A DNA stretch of 64,000 nt from Mucilaginibacter sabulilitoris (GCF_034262375.1 NZ_CP139558.1:4650001-4714000), one strand, 5' to 3'. Positions 52,876 to 62,381 are shown, counted from the first letter of the stretch. The notes: generated by a model not told the origin, from the letters alone. Made by a program: numbers and translations.

Positions 52876-55800
52876 TTAAAAAGTAAAAAATGCGCCTAAG
52901 GTATAAGTCGAAGTAGCCGGATAACGATTTTTATCGTCTACACCCGGGGCGAGTACTCCTGAACTGTTATTTGAGGTAAGGATAGACACTTCCGGATCAA
53001 TACCTTTATAACCTGTAAAGGTTTTCAGGTTGGATGCAGAAGCGTAAACCCGGATGCCTTTAATCGCCTTTATTTTTACAGGTATATTATAGCCAAGTGT
53101 AACGTTGTCTATCTTCCAGAAATCGCCATTTTCTATATAATAACTTACATATTGCAATGACTGGTCATCGGCGAGCGCAACTTTGCCATATATTTTATCA
53201 TATGATCCCTTTAGAAGATTACCCCTGGTCAGCATTACAGGCGCGCTATAGTATAATTGCGCCGAGTTATATATTTGGAAGCCAAATGCACCCCGCATGC
53301 TGATATTAAGGTCGAATTGCTTATAGGTGAAAGTATTGTTCCAGTTGAGGTAATGTTTTGGTAAACCGTTACCAAGTATCGTTTTGTCGTTGGCTGTTTG
53401 ATTAGCAATAGGTTTTGGTTTACCGTCGGCACCTTGAATAATCCAATGACCGGTATCGTCAATGTCAACACTTTTAAAACCGTAGAAATTACCCAGCGGC
53501 TGCCCGATTTGCACACGACCGGTTTGCTGTTGAATAGGTTCGCCGGTATTACCAACATCAAAAAAACCACTCGCCAATTGGAAGTTTTTATCTGACAACG
53601 AAAGCAGTTTATTACGATTGGTTGAATAATTTACCGATGTGCTCCACTGAAAGTTAGTTGTTGTTACCGGAATGGCATTAATCTGTACTTCAATGCCTTT
53701 ATTTTGCATAGAAGCGGCATTGGCTATAATATTGTTATATAAATATGGTGGAGATGCTACCGGGTAATTAAACAACAGATCGGTAGTTTTACGTTTGTAC
53801 ACATCTATCGATCCACTTATGCGGTTGTTGAGAAATCCATAATCAAGTCCTATGTTTATTTCTGCCTTTTTTTCCCAGCGCAGATCGGGGTTGGCATTAC
53901 TTGAAGGATTTACAACTTGTATGAATTGACCATTAAAGTAATTATACGTGTTAAAGTTTAGCTTATCCAATGATTGATAGGGTAATGCTGGTTCTGTTCC
54001 TGTTATACCATAGCCTGCTCTTAATTTCAGGTTGCTCAATGTCTTGCTGTCTTCAAGAAATGACTCTTTCATCACATTCCAACCGCCGGAAACGGCAGGG
54101 AAATTTCCGTATTTATGGTTTGCCCCGAATTTTGAAGAACCTTCCCTACGTATACTCGCAGTGAGCAAATATTTATCTTTATAACTGTAATTTACCCGTG
54201 AAAAATAACTAATCAGCTTGTTTTCAGCCTGGTAAGAAAACAATGTTGACTGACCGCGTGATAATGCCAGCCCTGCACGTATGTTGTTATAGGTAAACTC
54301 ATCGGTCGGAAAATCAAAGTTTGACATACTTGAAAATTGCGAGCCCAATTGCCTCCAGCTATATCCTGCCAACACATTGATCTGATGGTCATTAAATCGC
54401 TTGCTGTAGTTAGCTGTTAATTCAAGCAGGTCTTCCTGATTGCGAAGATTGGTTATAGCGGCGTAACCGTTTTTGCCGTCATGAACTGTAGAATATTGGT
54501 CTTTTGTTTCATAGTACCCAACATTAGAGTTATTGAGGTTTCTCGAACCTAACAATTTAATGTTCAAGTCGTTTATCGGCAAATACGTAATAGTTCCTAT
54601 TGTGCGCAAATTACTATTCTTCATTAGTCCTACTGTATTCTGCAATAATGAAACAGGGTTCTGATAATCAGTTTTATCCGGATGCTCAACAAATTCCCCA
54701 TTATCGTCTTTAACGCGATCTGTGGGATTATAAGTGAGGGCATTTCTGTATACACCGCTATTATATCCTGCATCAGGTAAACCGCTGATATTATTGAGGT
54801 CACCTGATGTACCTACATAGTTACGCTGTTCAAAACCACTCAGGTTAGCATTAAATTTTAACTTGCCATCAAACATGGTGTGGTTAACCTCAATGCGTGG
54901 ATATAATATATTATTATCGGATTGTTTCATTATACCCTCAAGCCTCCGGTAATTGAAGTTAACTACATAGTTAGTATTTTGAGTAGCCCCTTTAAGACTC
55001 AGGTTATATACCTGCGAAAATGGAGTTTGGGTGACCTGATCAAGCCAGTTCGTATCATGTCCATAGTCGGTGGCACCAGGTTTTTTTTGTGCTACAAGCT
55101 GACGGTATTCATCAGCATTCATAAAATCAAGCTTTTTTGTAATACGTTGGGTGGAAAAATAAGTATTAAGCTCGATGGTGGGCGCCGTATTGGCCTTTGC
55201 CTTTTTTGTGGTAATCAGTATTACACCATTTGTTCCGCGGGTACCGTAAATTGCCGCGGCCGAACCGTCTTTCAATACATCAATTGATTCAATATCTTCG
55301 GGTGCAACGGTGGTCAGCGTTCCCGGTACGCCGTCAATTAAAACCAATGGGGCTGTACCTGATAAAATGGTTGTAATACCGCGTAAATTAATTTGCGAAG
55401 TAGCAGTCGGGTTACCGTCCGTTGTGGCCACGGCCAAACCGGCCACTTTACCGCGAATGAGTTGCGCTGCATCGGTGACCGAGCCTTTTACAAAGTTTTC
55501 GGATTTAACGCTGGATATGGCACTGGTGATATCACCACGTCGTTGGGTACCGTAACCTACTACTACAACCTCATTCAGATTTCGAGGCTCGTCTTTTAAC
55601 TGCACATTTATCACCGTGTTATCCGGCGTTATAGTAACCTCCTGGCTAATAAAGCCTATAAAACTAAAAACAAGTACTCCTTTATTATCAGTGAGTTTCA
55701 ACCTGTAATTACCGTTAATATCAGTAATAGCGCCCGTTGAAGTGCCTTTCAGCACCACATTTACGCCCGGTAAAGGCAACCCTTTGGCATCACTTACTGT

Positions 55801-56208
55801 ACCGGTGATGGTAACCGGTACTTTTTGGGGAACGTTTGTTTGATTTTCCTCCTGTTTGCCTTTTATCGCAATGGTTTGTTGTATAATGGTATAACTTAAT
55901 GGTAAACCTTTAAGACACTGATCCAAAACCTGATTTACAGTAGCACCGTCCGCCTGGACCGTTACCATTTTTGTTTTTAGTAAGCCAAGCTTACTGTCAT
56001 AAATAAAATGATAATTACTTTGTTTTTTGATCTGCTGCAGTATCTTCTCTACCGAAACATTGCTTTCGTGTATCGTGATGTTCTGTGCAAAGCTTCCGGC
56101 ATGTACTTGTGTAAATGCTACAAACAATATAACAGCAATAAGTTTCATAACCAGCAATAGTTTGGACATACCGGGCCATATAGCCCCGGGCTTTAATTTA
56201 ATTTTCAT
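52876..56208 (-). CDS. SusC/RagA-family TonB-dependent receptor with STN domain
   Basis: 1110 residues. Signal region to about residue 42, then an STN domain (about 45-115; SVEKILQQIKKQSNYHFIYD), which contacts a FecR anti-sigma. Next are a carboxypeptidase-D-like domain (about 130-215; GTVSDAKGLPLPGVNVVLKG), the plug (VVVVGYGTQRRGDITSAISSV; VLKDGSAAAIYGTRGTNGVILITTKK) and the 22-strand barrel ending TYTLGAFFTF. Imports oligosaccharides with SusD. The STN domain and the upstream sigma/FecR genes indicate trans-envelope signalling control. A nested inverted repeat lies in its leader. Confidence 0.97.
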   Translation of the reverse strand: MKIKLKPGAIWPGMSKLLLVMKLIAVILFVAFTQVHAGSFAQNITIHESNVSVEKILQQIKKQSNYHFIYDSKLGLLKTKMVTVQADGATVNQVLDQCLKGLPLSYTIIQQTIAIKGKQEENQTNVPQKVPVTITGTVSDAKGLPLPGVNVVLKGTSTGAITDINGNYRLKLTDNKGVLVFSFIGFISQEVTITPDNTVINVQLKDEPRNLNEVVVVGYGTQRRGDITSAISSVKSENFVKGSVTDAAQLIRGKVAGLAVATTDGNPTATSQINLRGITTILSGTAPLVLIDGVPGTLTTVAPEDIESIDVLKDGSAAAIYGTRGTNGVILITTKKAKANTAPTIELNTYFSTQRITKKLDFMNADEYRQLVAQKKPGATDYGHDTNWLDQVTQTPFSQVYNLSLKGATQNTNYVVNFNYRRLEGIMKQSDNNILYPRIEVNHTMFDGKLKFNANLSGFEQRNYVGTSGDLNNISGLPDAGYNSGVYRNALTYNPTDRVKDDNGEFVEHPDKTDYQNPVSLLQNTVGLMKNSNLRTIGTITYLPINDLNIKLLGSRNLNNSNVGYYETKDQYSTVHDGKNGYAAITNLRNQEDLLELTANYSKRFNDHQINVLAGYSWRQLGSQFSSMSNFDFPTDEFTYNNIRAGLALSRGQSTLFSYQAENKLISYFSRVNYSYKDKYLLTASIRREGSSKFGANHKYGNFPAVSGGWNVMKESFLEDSKTLSNLKLRAGYGITGTEPALPYQSLDKLNFNTYNYFNGQFIQVVNPSSNANPDLRWEKKAEINIGLDYGFLNNRISGSIDVYKRKTTDLLFNYPVASPPYLYNNIIANAASMQNKGIEVQINAIPVTTTNFQWSTSVNYSTNRNKLLSLSDKNFQLASGFFDVGNTGEPIQQQTGRVQIGQPLGNFYGFKSVDIDDTGHWIIQGADGKPKPIANQTANDKTILGNGLPKHYLNWNNTFTYKQFDLNISMRGAFGFQIYNSAQLYYSAPVMLTRGNLLKGSYDKIYGKVALADDQSLQYVSYYIENGDFWKIDNVTLGYNIPVKIKAIKGIRVYASASNLKTFTGYKGIDPEVSILTSNNSSGVLAPGVDDKNRYPATSTYTLGAFFTF

Positions 56209-56262
56209 ACTTTAGTGAAGTTTGGGTTAAACGCTTAAGTTCAATTTGTCATTTCTGATGAT

Positions 56263-56323
56263 TTGGAGCCCAAGCTATACGCCGGTAGGTGGTGCAACAC
56301 TTACCGGCTTTTTATGGCTCCAA
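56263..56323 (-). promoter_or_regulatory. Nested inverted repeat in the susC leader
   Basis: Outer arms TTGGAGCC (56263-56270) and GGCTCCAA (56316-56323) enclose inner arms GCCGGTA (56281-56287) and TACCGGC (56302-56308), with further GTG/CAC pairing inside. It lies 55-115 bases before the susC ATG and 111 bases after the fecR stop. As RNA it would fold into a long two-tier hairpin. No T-run follows, so it is a poor terminator; a cis-regulatory leader, processing site or protein target is possible. Confidence 0.6.
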
Positions 56324-56433
56324 TTCTTTTACGAGGATTGTTGTATTTCTTTTCTCATATTACATCTTTAGGTGAATAATTAGGTTTGTTATCAAAATAG
56401 CAAAGCCTGACCTTCTCATGTGCCGGCTGTTGC

Positions 56434-57576
56434 TTAATTAAGTACTTTAACGCTTTTTCCATTGATGCGGAATTTGGCGCCCTCAAATTCGAGCAGGTTG
56501 ATCAGCCCCGACAGATTCACATTTCTGGACATGCTGCCGGTAATTTTAATATCAGAGGGGTGATCTGCGTAACTGACGTCAAGATCATACCAACGCGCGG
56601 CACTTTGCATGACATCTTCAATAGACGAATTATTAAATTCAAACAACCCGTTTTTCCAGGCTACTGCTTCCTCTGTGTTAACTTCACTGATATTTATCCC
56701 CAATTGCGTTGAAGAAGCATCCAGCTGTGCTTGCTGGCCGGGTTTAAGCATTGTTGTTTTTGCGCCCGAAATAATTTTCACACTTCCCTCCAGCAAGGTT
56801 GTTTTTATAAGCCGCTCATCAGGATAGCTATGCACATTGAAATGTGTGCCCAGCACTTCAATTGTTTGATGATTACTAATAACCCGGAACGGTTTTAAAG
56901 GGTTATGGGCGACTTCAAAATAAGCCTCACCTTCAAGACGCACCGTACGATCATTTCCCTTAAAGTCAGTTGGAAAAGTAATAGAAGATTCGGCATTTAA
57001 GAACACCTTTGTTCCATCAGCAAGTATTACATTGTATTGCCCGCCACGAGGGGTGGTCATCGTATTATAATTTACTTTTTCGGAATTAGCGCTGCCACCC
57101 TGATACCTCAGCTGGCCATCTGCGGTTTTGTCAATAACTACATTATTGTCGCTGGCCAAACGTCCGTTTTGGGCACCAGTAAGCATAATCCGCTGTCCGC
57201 TGGCAAGCGTAAGCATAGCTTTATTACTACCCGGTGATACGTCGCGCACGGGAGCTTTACGGTGTGGCGCGCTCGCGGTTAAATCCGGCAGCTCTTTTTT
57301 ATAAAAATAAATTGAAATGGTAACCGCCAATACGATGGAAGCCGCGGCGGCAATCACCGGCCACAAGCGTATAATCCCTTTTCGGGGTTTAATATTTGCC
57401 TTAATGAGCGTTTTTTTCAAAAGCTCGGCATACAGATGTTCGAAGTCATCCGTATCGGACAAAAGTCTTTTTTCACTTTGCGAGGCGTACCAGTTTTCGA
57501 TAAGGTGCCGTTCATCGGCTGAAGCACTCCCATTTAAATATTTTTCAATAAGCTGATCTGCCTGCTGTTGGTTCAT
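56434..57576 (-). CDS. FecR-family anti-sigma factor
   Basis: 380 residues. A cytoplasmic sigma-binding N-terminus (ADERHLIENWYASQSE) is followed by one membrane helix (about 70-91, PVIAAAASIVLAVTISIYFY). The periplasmic FecR domain has MTTPRGGQYNVILADGTKVFLNAESSITFP, RTVRLEGEAYFEVAHNPLKPFRVISNHQTIEVLGTHFNVHSY and a C-terminal STN-like part (LINLLEFEGAKFRINGKSVKVLN). It senses the SusC STN domain and controls the sigma factor encoded 99 bases upstream. Confidence 0.96.
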   Translation of the reverse strand: MNQQQADQLIEKYLNGSASADERHLIENWYASQSEKRLLSDTDDFEHLYAELLKKTLIKANIKPRKGIIRLWPVIAAAASIVLAVTISIYFYKKELPDLTASAPHRKAPVRDVSPGSNKAMLTLASGQRIMLTGAQNGRLASDNNVVIDKTADGQLRYQGGSANSEKVNYNTMTTPRGGQYNVILADGTKVFLNAESSITFPTDFKGNDRTVRLEGEAYFEVAHNPLKPFRVISNHQTIEVLGTHFNVHSYPDERLIKTTLLEGSVKIISGAKTTMLKPGQQAQLDASSTQLGINISEVNTEEAVAWKNGLFEFNNSSIEDVMQSAARWYDLDVSYADHPSDIKITGSMSRNVNLSGLINLLEFEGAKFRINGKSVKVLN

Positions 57577-57675
57577 GAAATTGGTCTTACCTGATTGGTT
57601 TAAAAGTAAGACACGCAGAAATCACCCTGGGGGTATCGGATTTGAAAATAAATTAAAAAAATTGACATAAAAGCC

Positions 57676-58263
57676 CTAACGCCACAAAGCCAGTAACAAC
57701 AGGGCGGTACCGCCCGATTCTTTTAAATTGTATCGAATCACCTTGAGCGATTTATTGATCTGTTTTTTCACGGTTTCATCAGAGGTACCCAGCAATTTAC
57801 CAATTTCTTTATGTGACAGGTTTTCTTTCCGGCTCAATTCAAACACCTGTCGCATCCGAGGCGGTAAAGCAGCTATTTCTTTTTCTATCGCAGCCATAAG
57901 ATCACGGGTGTCAATATACTGAAGCGTTTCTTCGCTTGCTTCTGAGACATATATGGCTAACGATTCGAGATAATCGTTTCTATATTTATTTTTCCGGATT
58001 GCGTTCAATACTTTGTGTCGCGCGATAGTGTACAGGTAGCCTGCTAAATTTGACAATTCAGGTATTTTCTCCGGATATAGCCATAAACCGCTGAAAACGT
58101 CCTGTAAAATATCCTTAGCGTCCTCCTCATCTCTTAGCATTTTATAAATATGCCCGTACAACAGCCTCCAGTAGCGGTTATAAACAACCTGAAATGCGGG
58201 CTGGCTACCCGACTTTATTAAGTCGGCCAGTTCGATATCCGTTAAAGTAGTTAAAGGGGACAA
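57676..58263 (-). CDS. ECF sigma factor of the SusC/FecR system
   Basis: 195 residues beginning at a TTG (58263; no in-frame ATG nearby). Region 2: YNRYWRLLYGHIYKMLRDEEDAKDILQDVFSGLW; region 4: LPPRMRQVFELSRKENLSHKEIGKLLGTSDETVKKQINKSL. Matches the Bacteroides-expansion family of ECF factors that switch on susC/susD operons once FecR releases them. Expected targets are susC and the operon to 41282. The TTG start is unusual but the leading sequence LTTLTDIELADLIKSG is conserved-looking. Confidence 0.93.
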   Translation of the reverse strand: MSPLTTLTDIELADLIKSGSQPAFQVVYNRYWRLLYGHIYKMLRDEEDAKDILQDVFSGLWLYPEKIPELSNLAGYLYTIARHKVLNAIRKNKYRNDYLESLAIYVSEASEETLQYIDTRDLMAAIEKEIAALPPRMRQVFELSRKENLSHKEIGKLLGTSDETVKKQINKSLKVIRYNLKESGGTALLLLALWR

Positions 58264-58389
58264 TTGGTTTTTTTAAACCGAATCTACGCAAAAGATCAGC
58301 AAATGCAACAATTTCATTACAAGCCCCTGATAAAAATCAATAACCAGGCAAAGCTGGCTGCAAGACTATTCCTTCCGGCAGCAATATCG

Positions 58390-58474
58390 GTGCTTTTATC
58401 GCGCTGGCCACCATAACTTTTCAAACCATCAAAGCGGTGGTAAAGAACCCAGTCAATAGTTTGCGGACAGGTGA
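58390..58474 (+). pseudogene. FtsX-type ABC permease, C-terminal remnant
   Basis: The plus strand reads AFIALATITFQTIKAVVKN then PVNSLRTGE, the typical last membrane helix and end (NPVNSLRxE) of MacB/FtsX-like ABC permeases. No start, ATPase partner or remaining permease is present. It shows that a longer gene once ended here. Confidence 0.7.
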
Positions 58475-58644
58475 AACATTCGCCCGAAATCCTTACCCTC
58501 TCCTTTCTTGTGTGTAAGGGCTCCTTTGTCGGGAAAGCTCACCGGTCAGCAAAGACTTAAGTCAAGCGCTCGATCAAATCTGCAGATCGTATTTACAGCT
58601 CCTCAAACCAACATGCTTGTTCGCGATGATAACCTCGATCAGCG

Positions 58645-59228
58645 TTATTTAAAGGCTATCTTGCGAATTTCATGTACATGATTATCAGAGAAATAGATTT
58701 CGTTCTCGGTCTTCCCCATCGCTAGTGATTGCGCATAAACATCTGCTTTCCGGCCTATACCATCCCTGCCCGTATTTAAGCCATCCAGTCCGGCGATAAC
58801 GGTAAGTTTTCCGTTGTCGATACGTTTGATATAGTCACTGGCTGCCAGGTAAATGGTTCAGCTGTCCTTGTTTAGAATAATACTGGTTATGCCACCCAAA
58901 TCCAGATTTTTTATATGCGCGCTGTATAACCATTGGGTAAATGCTGATACAAGTGTCCTCCCATATGCAAAATACATCACTTTAATGTACCCCACCGCAA
59001 GGGCGCTGAAGTTCCGGTGCCGCTCTTCACTTTCGGGGTATTCCAGGTACTCGTTAGTAAAGTTTGGCGGGTCGGCGCCAATCCAGCCCGATCTGGTGTG
59101 ATGAGGAATTTTACCGGACCTCCATCTTGCCCAGACCAAAAAAAGTCTCCATACGGGTCTTTAGCCAGCGTACCGAAAATCGCATAGAATGAAGCAATGT
59201 CAGCCCGGATCAGCAGATATAGATACAA
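58645..59228 (-). pseudogene. Beta-propeller (NHL/TIG-like) protein remnant, multiply frameshifted
   Basis: The last intact part (to the stop at 58645) reads TIYLAASDYIKRIDNGKLTV, IAGLDGLNTGRDGIG and ENEIYFSDNHVHEIRKI. That is the repeat pattern of NHL-type propeller proteins, often encoded beside SusC/SusD genes. Upstream pieces in other frames continue the pattern (QWLYSAHIKNLDLGGITSII; IFGTLAKDPYGDFFWSGQD). At least two frame changes are needed, and no start is identifiable. Possibly a former member of the adjacent PUL. The rest of 58264-59440 shows nothing further. Confidence 0.55.
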
Positions 59229-59440
59229 GCCGTTAAGCGTTACAAAAACATATCTTTTGACGGAGCCTATCCATAACAGCTACAGCCGCGCAAACGTGTT
59301 TTCCAGGCTGAAAAGCAGGCGGTCACTGCAGGTTATCCAAATCAGGCTGATAACGAGATATATACATACGATCCTTAAAACGCCAGATCTCATACCACAT
59401 CAGTAAATAAACTCCTTTAAACAATAAAATTAACTATTGG

Positions 59441-59950
59441 TTACGCTTTGATCAGATTAAGCGGTGAACCACATGCGTCGGGAGATGATGGATGAGCTGT
59501 ACCATCATTTATTTTTTTTGAGATTTGATAACCGATCCCGGCGAAGACCGTGAAGACAAGATGCGCCGGGACAAGCTGCAGGTAATATTTATTAAAGCTC
59601 AAAGCAGGCGGCAGCGGGTGCATTTTAAAGGTTGTCTTCCAAACGGCTACTGCAAGTAACCCGCTTAGCCCGCCCAGCCATAGGTTTGTTTTCAGGTCAG
59701 GTTTTAATTTTCCTTTTCGCCAGAGCTCAACGTAGACCAGTGCAAACAGCAAGCCCATCCCATAGTGGCCGAGCCAGCCTAAAGCCAAGCGCTCTTGCTT
59801 GCCCAGTTTTGGAACAAGCCGACGCGCCAATTGTCCCAGGCGCTCCGGTTCGCTGAAGTTTTCTCCATCGGCCAAAGAGACCAGGTAACTAAATAAGGTC
59901 ATGAAAGTAGTACCCGCAATTCCACTAATTAATATTTCCTTAGTTTTCAT
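59441..59950 (-). CDS. Hypothetical four-pass membrane protein
   Basis: 169 residues from ATG 59950 (MKTKEILISGIAGTTFMTLFSYLVSL); earlier ATGs at 59983 and 60028 would add a basic leader, the last overlapping the flavodoxin gene. Hydrophobic segments at about 6-26, 62-80, 95-112 and 135-155, with LGWLGHYGMGLLFALVYVELWRKG between the first two and TNLWLGGLSGLLAVAVWKTTFKMHPLP before the last. I do not recognise a characterised family. It lies 58 bases after the flavodoxin-like gene in the same direction. Confidence 0.7.
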   Translation of the reverse strand: MKTKEILISGIAGTTFMTLFSYLVSLADGENFSEPERLGQLARRLVPKLGKQERLALGWLGHYGMGLLFALVYVELWRKGKLKPDLKTNLWLGGLSGLLAVAVWKTTFKMHPLPPALSFNKYYLQLVPAHLVFTVFAGIGYQISKKINDGTAHPSSPDACGSPLNLIKA

Positions 59951-60008
59951 CGTTATTGATCTTAGCCAGGTCTTTGGTCGCATATTTTCTCGTGTTTTCT
60001 TTTTCATA

Positions 60009-60674
60009 TTATTCCCCCTCCTTATCACTTTCTGCCACGGCTTTTTTGTCCTCTTCCAGCAGGTTGGTCGTAAAAGGGTTTTCGGCTAACAACCCGGCCA
60101 TAAAGGCAAGGTTTGCTGTCATATAACGCAGGCTTTTATTGGTATACAGATATCGCTCGCCACCAGCCTCGACATAATCCTTTTCGCCGCCGGCCATACC
60201 CACCCAATAGGCATTCACATTTGGGGGAATGGTAAAGCCGACCTCCTGGAGTGACCACAGTACCTGCGCGGCGCAACTGTGGGCACCATCCTCGTTTCCG
60301 GTAATCAGACAGCCGCCTACTTTATTATAAGGCATATATTGACCATTCTCCTTGCTGCTCAGGTTCTCATCACGGAAGATAGCATCTAGACGTTCGATCA
60401 CCTTTTGTGAGGTTGAGGCGAGATGGCCCATCCATATTGGGGTGGCAATAATGAAGATGTTACAAGACTTGATTTTTTCCAGTAGCACGGGCCATTGATC
60501 TCCTTCACCTTCATCCGAGCTATTGCCGGTCAGGACCTTGTAATCGTTAAGCCTGACGATCTCCGTTTCTATCCCCAGTTCTTTGAATTGAGCCGCAGCT
60601 TTCTCAGCCAGCGCGCCGGTGTTGGAAAAATCCGGGTTGCGTTTTAATGTACAGTTGATCATAAATGCTTTCAT
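60009..60674 (-). CDS. Flavodoxin-family NAD(P)H-dependent oxidoreductase
   Basis: 221 residues of the NADPH-dependent FMN reductase/flavodoxin fold: MKAFMINCTLKRNPDFSNT (phosphate loop), IIATPIWMGHLASTSQKVIERLDAIFRD and VGGCLITGNEDGAHSCAAQVLWSLQEVGFTIPPNVNAYWVG, typical of WrbA/IsiB-related enzymes. Binds FMN and reduces quinones or similar acceptors; the substrate is unknown. Confidence 0.9.
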   Translation of the reverse strand: MKAFMINCTLKRNPDFSNTGALAEKAAAQFKELGIETEIVRLNDYKVLTGNSSDEGEGDQWPVLLEKIKSCNIFIIATPIWMGHLASTSQKVIERLDAIFRDENLSSKENGQYMPYNKVGGCLITGNEDGAHSCAAQVLWSLQEVGFTIPPNVNAYWVGMAGGEKDYVEAGGERYLYTNKSLRYMTANLAFMAGLLAENPFTTNLLEEDKKAVAESDKEGE

Positions 60675-60859
60675 AGTAATCGGTTGTTTAAAAGCAACTG
60701 ACTGTTAGTCTGTTTGTTTCAAATACTTTTATTTAATCAGAAGGAAATGTGGGTGTTTTTTGCAGTTGCTCACCGGTGTCAACGGCCAGGCAAAGGCTAC
60801 GGGCACTTTTCTCAATTGGAATTTTTATCTATGTTAATACTTGACCAACTCCGATCAGT

Positions 60860-61395
60860 ATGTACATCTCAAAAGTTAAAAAAGATGTGATCCGGCGGCA
60901 TTTACATCACGGGTGAACCCAACATCAGATACCTTGCGGAGCGACTTGAGCTCCGGCATTCTACCATTCGGTTTTACATCAGTGAGTTCCGGCTGCTGGA
61001 ACAGCAGCGGCACGATAAATTAGAAGATTACAGCTCAGACGAAGAAGCGGTCTTTAATATCATTGGTAATACCTATCACGATGCATCAACCTCTGTTCAA
61101 TATCAATGTACCTTCAACCCCATCGATAAATTAATCGAACTATTCGAAGAAAATAAAAAACTTTACCAGGAACTCCTTCGAAGCGAACGCGACAAAGTCG
61201 AGATCCTAAAAAACAGGACTAAAATAAGTTCTCGACGGAAATCCGGTGCGTGTAAGTTGTGGATGATCTTTATCGGTGAATTTGCTGCCTACGTTGACAT
61301 GATGCATCGGTCTCCTTATCAATTGAACGAAATTACCAAAACCAAACAAAAAAGTCTCTCTGATTTCTCAAGAAGCTTTTCATTTGCTTTATAGC
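60860..61395 (+). pseudogene. Frameshifted HTH DNA-binding protein
   Basis: From ATG 60860 the frame reads MYISKVKKDVIRR and then stops. Shifting one base near 60899 opens a stop-free frame to 61395: IYITGEPNIRYLAERLELRH and STIRFYISEFRLLEQQ form a helix-turn-helix like those at the front of transposase or recombinase helper proteins. NPIDKLIELFEENKKLYQEL is a coiled coil like the tail of XRE-type regulators. Either a decayed mobile-element gene or a decayed regulator. A second fragment in another frame follows (to a stop at 61536, ...LESFWGFGFLFET). 60675-60859 holds nothing I can name. Confidence 0.55.
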
Positions 61396-61553
61396 CCGAA
61401 CAGGACTAAACTCGAACCGCTTTTTAGAGAACTTGCAGACACTGGCTGCGTTATCACCAATTTAACATATCGCAAATCAATACTTAATTTAGATCTTGAG
61501 AGCTTTTGGGGATTTGGATTTTTATTTGAAACGTAAAGCTGTCAGCGGGAAAT

Positions 61554-61976
61554 TTATGCTATGTTATGAATTTCGTTAAATTTCGCTGTCCACGCGGCCA
61601 TATCTTTAATATTCAGACCGTCATCGAAATGAACAGGATCAGGTTTACCAAAGTCGCCACCCCACCGGATGCCTTGAGCCTTCACCTCATTAATAAATCG
61701 CCTTACAACTCCCGTGTCTGTCAGCATTCGGGCAGAATTAAAAAAGGCGCCGTCCAGTTCTAAGTTGCAATCAATTGCATGACCGACCATATGATTGCTA
61801 TGCGTAGCGGGAGTCACAATAGCCCCGGCCACATTGGCGTCAATCCTGAAGGAAGAAGTCACGAATACAGTAATATTAAACTTCTCCGCGATGCTGTTGA
61901 TCTTGATAAGGGTTGGTTCAAAATCCTCATCAATGGTGCAGTTGTTTTTAAAATTGGATGCTGTGAATTGTTTCAT
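61554..61976 (-). CDS. M15-family peptidase-like protein
   Basis: 140 residues without signal peptide. The zinc-peptidase M15 pattern is present: VTSSFRIDANVAG, SNHMVGHAIDCNLELDG (HxxGxAxD-type) and IRWGGDFGKPDPVHFD with the second His. Such short, unsignalled M15 domains are frequent in phages and elements as endolysins and also occur as solitary D,D-carboxypeptidase-like proteins. Placed between an HTH remnant and a tRNA-like fragment, a mobile-element origin is plausible. Confidence 0.78.
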   Translation of the reverse strand: MKQFTASNFKNNCTIDEDFEPTLIKINSIAEKFNITVFVTSSFRIDANVAGAIVTPATHSNHMVGHAIDCNLELDGAFFNSARMLTDTGVVRRFINEVKAQGIRWGGDFGKPDPVHFDDGLNIKDMAAWTAKFNEIHNIA

Positions 61977-62266
61977 GGTTGACTAAGATTTATGGTGACG
62001 ATGAAATATTTAATAGTATTAATAAATTGTAGCTGTTAATGGAGAAGCGTTCAAATAAACTAACCCTGAAAAATGGGTATTAATGGCTTATAATCTTAGA
62101 AATTTTGTTTAATATAAAGTTAATTTGTTGATTTTCATAGAAATATTAAAAATTTCTTTATAATTAAGAGACAGACGGTAATTTGTGAACTGTTTGAAAA
62201 CACGTGATGTATTATAAAATAACAATATAAACATAAACAGCTTGAAAATTTGGTTTGAACCCGTTA

Positions 62267-62305
62267 GGGGCTCTAAGTGTAATCGAGAGCCCCACAGGAT
62301 TTTTT
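62267..62305 (+). terminator. Rho-independent terminator
   Basis: GGGGCTCT (62267-62274) and AGAGCCCC (62286-62293) form an 8-base GC-rich stem with an 11-base loop; six T follow at 62300-62305. No plus-strand gene is present directly upstream, so it may be left over from a lost gene or tRNA operon. 61977-62266 shows no gene. Confidence 0.6.
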
Positions 62306-62320
62306 CGAACCTTTTTCTCG

Positions 62321-62328
62321 TATCTTTG
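62321..62328 (+). promoter_or_regulatory. -7 box (TATCTTTG)
   Basis: A perfect TAnnTTTG box pointing into the tRNA-like fragment and hairpin. It could drive a short RNA of about 70 bases ending at the hairpin at 62382-62397. Confidence 0.35.
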
Positions 62329-62352
62329 AAAGATATTGCAGACTTTATTTAA

Positions 62353-62380
62353 AGTGGTTCGGGCCCAGTCTCAGGAGCCA
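62353..62380 (+). other. tRNA 3'-end-like sequence (tRNA-Asn-like), possible attachment-site remnant
   Basis: AGTGG, TTCGGGC, CCAGT reads as a T-arm with one mismatch; CTCAGGA then fits the 3' acceptor strand, followed by G and CCA. It closely resembles the 3' end of Bacteroidota tRNA-Asn as I remember it. The 5' half of a tRNA is absent. Integrases that target tRNA genes leave exactly such 3' copies, which suits the decayed surroundings. No second copy was noticed in the window. Confidence 0.4.
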
Positions 62381-62381
62381 C

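Noticed and set aside
62353..62380. Complete tRNA gene
   Set aside because: Only the T-arm and 3' acceptor half can be drawn; D-arm, anticodon arm and 5' acceptor strand are missing upstream.
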